DNA from: Amaurobius ferox
Taxonomy: Eukaryota; Arthropoda; Arachnida; Araneae; Amaurobiidae
Length of the DNA stretch: 64,000 nucleotides
Reading direction: 5' to 3'
Assembly (NCBI GenBank): GCA_951213105.1
Contig: OX578147.1
Coordinates: 123,225,642 to 123,289,641, forward strand
Below the pieces are notes generated by a model. It searched no databases, had not been told where the DNA came from, and saw only the letters and a program-made list of their open reading frames with translations. A program made the position numbers and the translations under genes. Within the stretch, counting starts at the first letter, position 1; the number at the start of each line of letters is the position of its first letter. Shown here one piece after another: positions 57,809-64,000 of the stretch.

Positions 57809-58195
57809 TGTTGTTGTTGAGACCCAGACCGTCCGACCTACCAGAAAGGTGTAAGGTAACTGTATGGACGGCCGGGAAGTGCCACCCAATTCAGACCGGA
57901 ACCCAGTGGGGGAGGCATCCACAGGGACCGTACCCTCCTTCCCCTACCACCAACCTCTCGGAAGGACTTACGGACCCACATGTTTTAACGTGATCGTACT
58001 CCGCATGAACACGGCGGCATTTGTGGCAGCGTGCAAATCTAGCGCGCAAACCACGGGGATACCGCACCCTAGATGGCCAACAACACGCGGCGTTCCGAGG
58101 TGGTCATCCACCAAGTACTAACCGCGCCCGATGCTGCTTGACTTCGGTGATCTAACGAGAACCGGTGTTTTCAGCACGGTACGGCCGTTGGCCCG
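57809..58195 (-). mobile_element. Composite SINE: 5S rRNA head, degraded tRNA part, SINE body
   Basis: In sense (minus) order it has a 5S rRNA-like head (58192-58076) and a 6-nt joint. A tRNA-type part follows (from 58069, GGGTGCGGTATCCCCGTGG), which retains an A-box-like stretch but lacks about 30-35 nt including the B box. Then come the family body (CCGTGTTCATGCGGAGTACG), the 3' end GGTAGGTCGGACGGTCTGGG and an AAC-repeat tail. Perfect 14-bp TSDs lie outside both ends, so the chimaera moved as one unit. Comparison is with 56356-56639. The 5S internal promoter probably drives transcription. Confidence 0.85.
58076..58192 (-). rRNA. 5S rRNA-derived sequence, near full length (SINE head)
   Basis: The 117-nt minus-strand sequence begins GCCAACGGCCGTACC and ends GCCGCGTGTTGTTGGC, so its two ends pair as stem I. 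GGTTCTCGTTAGATCACCGA and GTCAAGCAGCATCGGGCGCG correspond to loop B/C and the internal control region. GGATGACCACCTCGGAAC corresponds to box C with small changes. Usual 5S length is about 119-120. No T-run terminator follows, and the sequence reads straight into a SINE. This is therefore a mobile derivative and not a standard 5S gene. Confidence 0.85.
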
Positions 58196-58229
58196 AATAT
58201 ATTTCCTGTGTAGCAGATAACTATTTTAA

Positions 58230-58540
58230 TTAAGTAGTCATTTTAATTATTTCAATTTTTAATATTTCGATGAAAGATAATTTGTATGGAACGTATACAT
58301 CAAATGGAAAATAAGTATTTCCTTTATTCTTGAAAAGTAGTGCTGTGTTGAATAAGCGATTTTTAGTGAATTTTTCTCGGGAATTATACTTAGAACAAAA
58401 AATGCGCAGTCCTTTGGAAAAAGTTCGGAAACAAAACGTTCCGTCCTTTGGGGCTACCGCAGTTTCAGAATGCCACCTTGCGCAAACTGACCCCACAATA
58501 TAGACAGAGGTGTCTGAATTAGGTTCAGTGGCCCACATAT
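58230..58540. other. Unassigned segment between SINE and Tc1 remnant
   Basis: No recognised motif. It is part of the sequence separating the two halves of the Tc1-like transposase. Confidence 0.4.
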
Positions 58541-58549
58541 ATGTTACCT

Positions 58550-59188
58550 GACTAGGGATACGGAGCCCTGCTCCAGGCGCCCTGCTATCGACAAATTATT
58601 GGCTGGGTGTCTGAATTGGTGCCGAGCTCGGTCAGAGCACTGTCCGATTGGAAGCATGTTGTCTTTAGCAACGAATCCTGATTCTCTCTCGGTGCTGATA
58701 ACCGCCGCATACGTGTGTGGAGGATTACTGGCCATCGTTCCGATTCCGCATTTATTGTCGAACGTCACACGATCATCAAACGTAATGTAGCTATCTGAGA
58801 AGCCATCTAATGGAACAGCTGATCTCTGGTTGTATTGCAAGTTAATCTGACGACTCACATGTACGTCGACGATATTCTGCAGCCGATTGTTCTGCCTATG
58901 CTGCAAAGCCGCCCAAATTCCCTTTACCAACAAGACAATGCTCGACCACATACTGCACGAATTTCTCAACAATGTCTTTGGTAATTTAATACTCTAAAGT
59001 GGCCATCCATATCCCCAGACCTATCACCAATATAATACGTTTGGGACATGCTGGGATGATAATTACAGCCTTTCCAGCATACCCCTGAATTTGCTGACCA
59101 ATTGCAACATTTGTAGTGGAATCTTCGGCAGAGGGACATAAGCAACTTAACTGACTCTATTTCGCTCCGAATATCGGCTTATATAGCT
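58550..59188 (+). pseudogene. Tc1-like transposase, catalytic part, degraded
   Basis: With frame changes it reads LSDWKHVVFSNES, where FSDES is usual, so the first catalytic aspartate is asparagine. NRRIRVWRITGHRSDSAF, YVDDILQPIVLPMLQ and QQDNARPHTARISQQC follow, the second aspartate being kept. SPDLSPI then has a stop where the third acidic residue block begins, followed by YVWDMLG. It ends ISAYIAARG. Several in-frame stops make it dead. It probably belongs with 56700-57170. Confidence 0.8.
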
Positions 59189-59189
59189 G

Positions 59190-60600
59190 CCAGAGGTGAA
59201 TTTACCACTTACTAAAATGTCATCTTCTTATTTGCTCTCAAATTTTAATCATTTGCATATCTCTTCAAACGATACATGCATGCCAAGATACGCGGCTGGA
59301 GCTCAATTTCTTATCGGAGCATATATATTTTTTGCAACAGAGTGCAATTTATAATCCGGTAACTTTTATTTCAATTACTAAAACAAATTACCCTGAGTTG
59401 TCCGTGTCATACATAAGCGCCGGTTACTTAAATAACACAAATACAAATAACACCACTCAATTACAAATCGTCTATTTTGAACCATAATCATTCCACCTTT
59501 CGTTTCAACGCATGTGTAGTCACGCGCAACTATTTGCCGCATCAGAACAAACATCCGCTTTTCCCCATAGCATGGCCCATTCAACCGGAGAAAGAACAAA
59601 ACCGAAAATTTCAAGTTTTATGCTTTTGGAAGAAAATCGGAAAATACACAATTTAAAAATATTATTAGAATGCAAAAATATTTTTGTCAAACTATAGAAT
59701 TGTACTAATCTTCTTTATTCGGATGCAGAAAAAGAAAAATAAGAAAAACATGCATACTTCCGTATATTTAAAAAATAAATATGGTGAAATTTTTGATGTC
59801 GAAATAGAAACTCTTTGATATTATTTTCGATCGCTAAGGCCCCAATTTGTGTGAATATCGCTAAAAATTGTACCTCAACAAAAAAAAATAATTCGAATTT
59901 TGTAAACAATCTTCAGCTAAATCTTTACAATTATAAAACAATCTGGTGAGCCCCATCGAGTTTGGGCAAAATCCCCGACTCGTGAAGTGAGTTTCAGAAG
60001 TTAGCAAGCGTCAGCTAGCAGGGAGACGAAGCCCTAGTTTCACATATGAAAGCAAGTTTAAATTAGAATAAGCGACATGTATTTGTTACCTTTCTACGTA
60101 TTCTTTTTACAGTTACTCTTGCTTAGACATTTTTTAATCACAATTAAACTCGCTGCCATCCGTCAAACTAAATTCATGTGATGCCATCAATAACATTTTG
60201 AGAACATGTAGCTTCTACTAGTTCTCTATGAATTTCACTCTAGATTGAATTCTCCTTGAATGTCACCTCGTGCTTCCAGTCAGTGTCCTGTTCCAGTGTC
60301 CCTGTCAGTGTCCTGTGGTGGTCATATGCAGTGCTTGGGTACCATGATTCTGTTCAGTTGTATGATAGATCATCTATGAGGATTACATTACAAACTCCCC
60401 ACCAGTGAACATGACGGACTAAGTATTTAAATTTTGAGGACTTTTGGCGGTAGGGCGAATGAAATTTTAGAGGGAGGAGGGGAGATAAGTTTTCTATTTG
60501 CCTTATATAATATATCTAAATGCTGTCATGGAAATAGAAACTAAGTTAACGTAAAATATCTCCGGAGGCGAAGCCCCTCCCCGGATGTATGTCTGAAAGA
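59190..60600. other. Region upstream of Derlin-1, repeats only
   Basis: The 59400-59510 block resembles 3950-4080, and 59780-59900 resembles family W. Short CAGTGTCCTGT repeats occur at 60277-60320. No exon was recognised. Confidence 0.45.
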
Positions 60601-60602
60601 AT

Positions 60603-60716
60603 GTCATACTTTAATCCTTGACGTATGTCATACTTTATTCCTGGACGTATGTCATACTTTATTCCTGGACGTATATCATACTTTATTCCCGGAATTATGT
60701 CCTACTTCATTCCCGT
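60603..60716. repeat. 24-bp tandem repeat, about five units
   Basis: ATGTCATACTTTATTCCTGG recurs every 24 bp with a few changes. The plus strand stays open as MSYFIPGR units, but the array is short and is not supported as a gene. It ends 256 bp before the Derlin-1 start codon. Confidence 0.85.
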
Positions 60717-60972
60717 GCATGTGGTCTATCTACAATTCTATCCTCCTAGATCATTTGCAGTTTTCTTTTTTATTAACTGTAACCTGTTTCCGTCTACTCA
60801 GCATCTGATAAATTTGTCGAATGTTTAATAACACGTATCGTTAAAAGCATATTTTATAAATATAACTGATTTATGCCTCTATGTTGGATAACAAGTCTCC
60901 ACTTTTTGTGAACAAACATTCTATTTCCGAAAAAAATTTCATTTTGGAAAGCTCATTTATATAAAATTAACT

Positions 60973-61125
60973 ATGACTGACATTGGAAGTTGGTTCAAAT
61001 CTCTCCCCTTATTCACAAGATACTGGTTTGCTCTATCAATAGCAGTTCCTCTTCTTGGAAGATTTGGTTTGCTAAGTCCAGCGTATTTAATATTGGATTA
61101 TACTGCTTTCATTCATCGTTTTCAG
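60973..61125 (+). CDS. Derlin-1, first coding exon
   Basis: The ATG at 60973, with A at -3, opens 51 codons: MTDIGSWFKSLPLFTRYWFA, then a hydrophobic segment (SIAVPLLGRFGLLSPAYLIL) and AFIHRFQ. The exon ends at CAG followed by GTAAGT (61126), a strong 5' splice site in phase 0. This matches the N-terminus of Derlin-1, where the first exon also ends at YRFQ before IWRP. Derlins are rhomboid-like pseudoproteases of the endoplasmic reticulum membrane. They retrotranslocate misfolded proteins for ER-associated degradation with p97/VCP and the HRD1 complex. Only the cytosolic N-terminus and first membrane segment are encoded here. Later exons, carrying WR and GxxxG motifs, must lie beyond the window. 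Confidence 0.93.
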
Positions 61126-64000
61126 GTAAGTCGGAGAAGTTGCCGATGATCAAATCTCATAATACCTACAGCTCATTCTATCATACGAATGGCTACTTTT
61201 TAAAATTTACTATAAAAATATTTAACTTGTTTCTTTAAAATTAAAAAAAAAGCTTCCCTTTTACGGAAAAATTCGTTTCTGTAGAATCTATACTAAGCAA
61301 ATAATAGTGTGTGTCTCTTGACTGTGATTGTCTCAAATAGCAACCTTTTAAAATATGCATTTTGAAGAATAAGATATATGTCCCCAAATTAATATCGAAT
61401 CTAATTATCTAATATGCTTATATCTTCCTATACTAGTTCTCATGCAGAAAAATTGCCAATAATATTCAGAAGAAAAAAAGATTTGTGAAAGAAAACACAT
61501 TTTAAAAACAACGAAATTTGACAGTGGACCTAGTCTGTTTGCTTTTTTTCTTTTAACATTCAATCTTCTGTTGCCAGTTGGTGAACTCCTATCAATAGCT
61601 GTTACCTTTTTGACAAACATATTCCATTCAATCCCCACAATCTTACCAGATCCACAAAGCATTTTACTCCCACTCACAACACACCTCTTATAACACTGCA
61701 TAACTTACCATAACCAACTTTGCTGTAATCCATCCATGAGCAAGGTAAAATTTGTTGGTAAACAATTTGTATAGCAGTTTTTCTAAATAGCATATTTTAG
61801 CCACTATTTCTTTTTTCTCAGAATTTAGGGATAGGGGGGGATATTCCAGTCTGCGTATTAAATGCAAAATTTGAATTTTTGCAGAGACCAAAATTTTTCA
61901 AAACAAGTGGAGAATAAATTTTCTCATCAACCTGGGGCAAACAACATTTTTCTCTTTTCCTTCAATCGTTAGAATCTCAGGGGAGAACAAAACAAAATAT
62001 ACATTTCTTTTCAAATAAAATGTTTTATATAAATTCTTATCAAAATTATCAACCCGTTTTTAATTGTTCATGCTCTTCCTCACAAACATTCTATAAAATG
62101 GCATCAAATATTTATAAATAATTCAATATTTTCAAACACTCCATAGTATTAAATAAAACTTACTATGTGAATAATTCATTTTCATTTTAAGTTTCACATT
62201 TAAATATAAAACTTTCCGTTTTCAATTTAAATCTGCTCTTTTGCAGAAAACCTTTATTTTCAATTAAATTTCATTTTATTGTTTCTTATAATGTTAAAGA
62301 TGAGTCCATTTTTTTTTTCTAATTTAAATTTCCATTATGATACAACCAATCAAAATTCTTTCAAAAGCAATTCAAATGTTGAAATTTTTCAAGACACGTC
62401 TTATAGTTACTTTTGGAACTTAATGTATTAATAGGTAGGTAAATGAAAACCATAATTTTAATATTCAATTTGCTCATATTTATTACCTGTCATTCCTGAC
62501 ACACATTTAGCTATTATTAATATGAATGAACATTTAAAATACTAGGTCTCCTATTAGTAAAAAATACCAAGTTATGCATAATGTGATGTACTGTGGATTT
62601 GGATATAACACGGTGAAAAATGTGTCTTCCCCCCAAAAAAATCATTACAGATACAGAGAGATTTGATATAATTTTACTATTAAGCTTAACCTTAACCTTA
62701 ACATGGAAGTAAAGTATGTCGGTAAAATACCCCACACCTCATTTATCTGTACAAAATTGCGCCAAGTTGGCATGTTTCTCCGGGTTTTGATATTGACTCC
62801 TCCCAACTCAAGTGATATATATTCCCGTATTTTAAAAAAGCTCCTCCTACCAAAGTGATGTATTCTACATTATTAACTGGAATTTTGAATGTAAATGATA
62901 GTGAAATTCGATTTTAATAAAAGGGAATAATACTCATTAAAAGTGAATAATACTCATAAAAAGCTTACAAAATACGATTTTTGTGCATTATAAAAATATT
63001 ACGTAATGGCAGTGAAAAACTTTTAAAATTTTAGAAACCATATTGAAACACGCAATACTTAAAATATTTTTTGATTTTAAATCAATATCAAAATCTTATA
63101 ACTCGAAACATCGAAAATTTAAAAAAAAAAAAAAAAATACTCAGAAAAAATATGAAAATTTAAAAAAATGATTGTACTTAACAAAATTTAAGAAAAAACA
63201 GAACTTAGAAAAAAGATTGTACTTTAACAAAATTTAAGAAGAAACAGAACTTAGAAAAAAGATTGTACTTTAATAAAATTCAAGAAATAATGATACTTAG
63301 AAAAAAGATTGGACTTTAACAAAATTAAAAAAAAAGATTGTACTTTAAAAAAATTCAAGAGAAAACGATACTTGAAAAAAGATTGTACTTTTAAAAAAAT
63401 TCAAGAAAAAACAATACTTAGAAAAATGATTGGACTTTAACGAAATTTAAGGAAAAACAAAACTTAGAAGAACCATTTTAAAAAACGGGAAAATAGAAAA
63501 GACAATTTCAAAACACGATATGAATAAATAAAAGAACTAGCCTTTATATAAATGCGCTTATATCCATATTTTCTCTTACATCCACACAAATACGTTTTCT
63601 TGAACATACACGTACTTTCCACACCAGTACATGGTTACTAAATCTGCAAAAACATCTGCAACGTTATCTTAGAAACTTTATCTGCAGTATAAAAATATCT
63701 ACTAACGGCTACTACGGCAATCTTTATGTATGTCAATTACGTGGAAGGAAACAAATATTTATTCGAAAGAAGTTTGCAGCAACACAGATCAGCAAAATCG
63801 ATCGAAATAGATCTGCCGAAACAAGGTTCAACGAATTCGAACGAAAAAGATCTGATGAAATACACAGATTACTATTGAAATACTATTCAGCATGCTGATT
63901 GGATGTCCCAAAAGTCATAGACTACCAGATTGGTGAAGTAAACAGAATGAAATTGTAACATAGTGCATCAATCCAACTTTGTGAAATTTTGTACTTTGAA
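61126..64000 (+). other. Derlin-1 intron 1 (partial)
   Basis: It starts with GTAAGT. No acceptor followed by an IWRP-type exon was found to the end of the window, so the intron is at least 2.9 kb. It is AT-rich and contains the tandem array at 63166-63470. The minus-strand frame 61405-61701 has no recognisable domain. Confidence 0.6.
63166..63470. repeat. AT-rich tandem repeat, ~45-50-bp units
   Basis: AAAAAAGATTGTACTTTAAC followed by AAAATT.AAGA and ACTTAG recurs about seven times with variable unit length. It lies within the Derlin-1 intron. Confidence 0.8.

Noticed and set aside
58076..58192. Ordinary 5S rRNA gene
   Set aside because: No T-run terminator, direct fusion to a SINE body, and TSDs that enclose both parts point to a retrotransposed derivative.
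60990..61238. 82-residue frame overlapping the Derlin-1 exon
   Set aside because: It is an out-of-frame shadow running through the splice donor.
61850..61920. Derlin-1 exon 2 after TTTTTGCAG at about 61875
   Set aside because: The following frame reads RPKFFKTSGE and stops, which does not match the IWRP-type exon expected.
62690..62702. Telomeric repeat
   Set aside because: Only about three TTAACC-like units, too few, and not the arthropod TTAGG motif.

Overview
The window is AT-rich, intron- and transposon-dominated animal DNA, most likely from a spider. The support is a speckle-type MATH/BTB (TDPOZ-like) gene beside a decayed paralogue, jockey- and I-like LINEs, tRNA-derived SINEs, and many small DNA transposons. 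The species call is inference. No bacterial operon, CRISPR array or intact viral gene is seen. Only two host genes are well supported: an apparently intact MATH/BTB gene on the minus strand (18802-19764) and the first coding exon of Derlin-1 on the plus strand (60973-61125), whose intron runs off the right edge.

Layout. 1-11.9 kb: dispersed repeats, three near-perfect hairpins (1746-1792, 1891-1946, 4719-4758), a block of diverged ~140-bp tandem units (8640-9640), and two SINE 3' ends separated by three copies of one target site (9986-10151). 11.9-16.6 kb: repeat family R, a possible LTR-type core promoter and a hairpin-ended repeat. 16.7-20.9 kb: the MATH/BTB locus, with a MATH pseudogene, a TIR element, ~120-bp repeats and a 45-bp minisatellite. 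21-33 kb: a tRNA-derived SINE, tandem repeats, an hAT-like element carrying an RNase H LINE fragment, a DDE transposase remnant and a foldback element.

33.3-41.1 kb: a young, almost complete jockey-like LINE (33344-38900) inserted in family R, with a perfect 14-bp target-site duplication. Its ORF2 is open for 931 codons. Its ORF1 is interrupted twice, each time by the same one-base offset at a poly-C tract. 42-48 kb: a 303-bp hAT-type MITE with a perfect 8-bp TSD, a SINE set in TA microsatellites, a GC-rich hairpin island and a decayed minus-strand LINE. 48-55 kb: mostly dispersed repeats.

55-59.2 kb: a nest of elements containing a 3' fragment of the 33-kb LINE family, a split Tc1-like transposase and a probable piggyBac tail. 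It also holds two SINEs of one family. One has a plain tRNA-type head. The other has an almost full-length 5S rRNA sequence at its head and has lost the tRNA B box, and the whole composite is bounded by one 14-bp TSD. This 5S-headed SINE is the most unusual structure in the window. 59.2-64 kb: repeats, then the Derlin-1 exon and its intron.

Repeat family names (R, X, Y, Z, K, Q, W) are local labels. Homology between copies was judged by eye, so edges are approximate unless a TSD or TIR fixes them.
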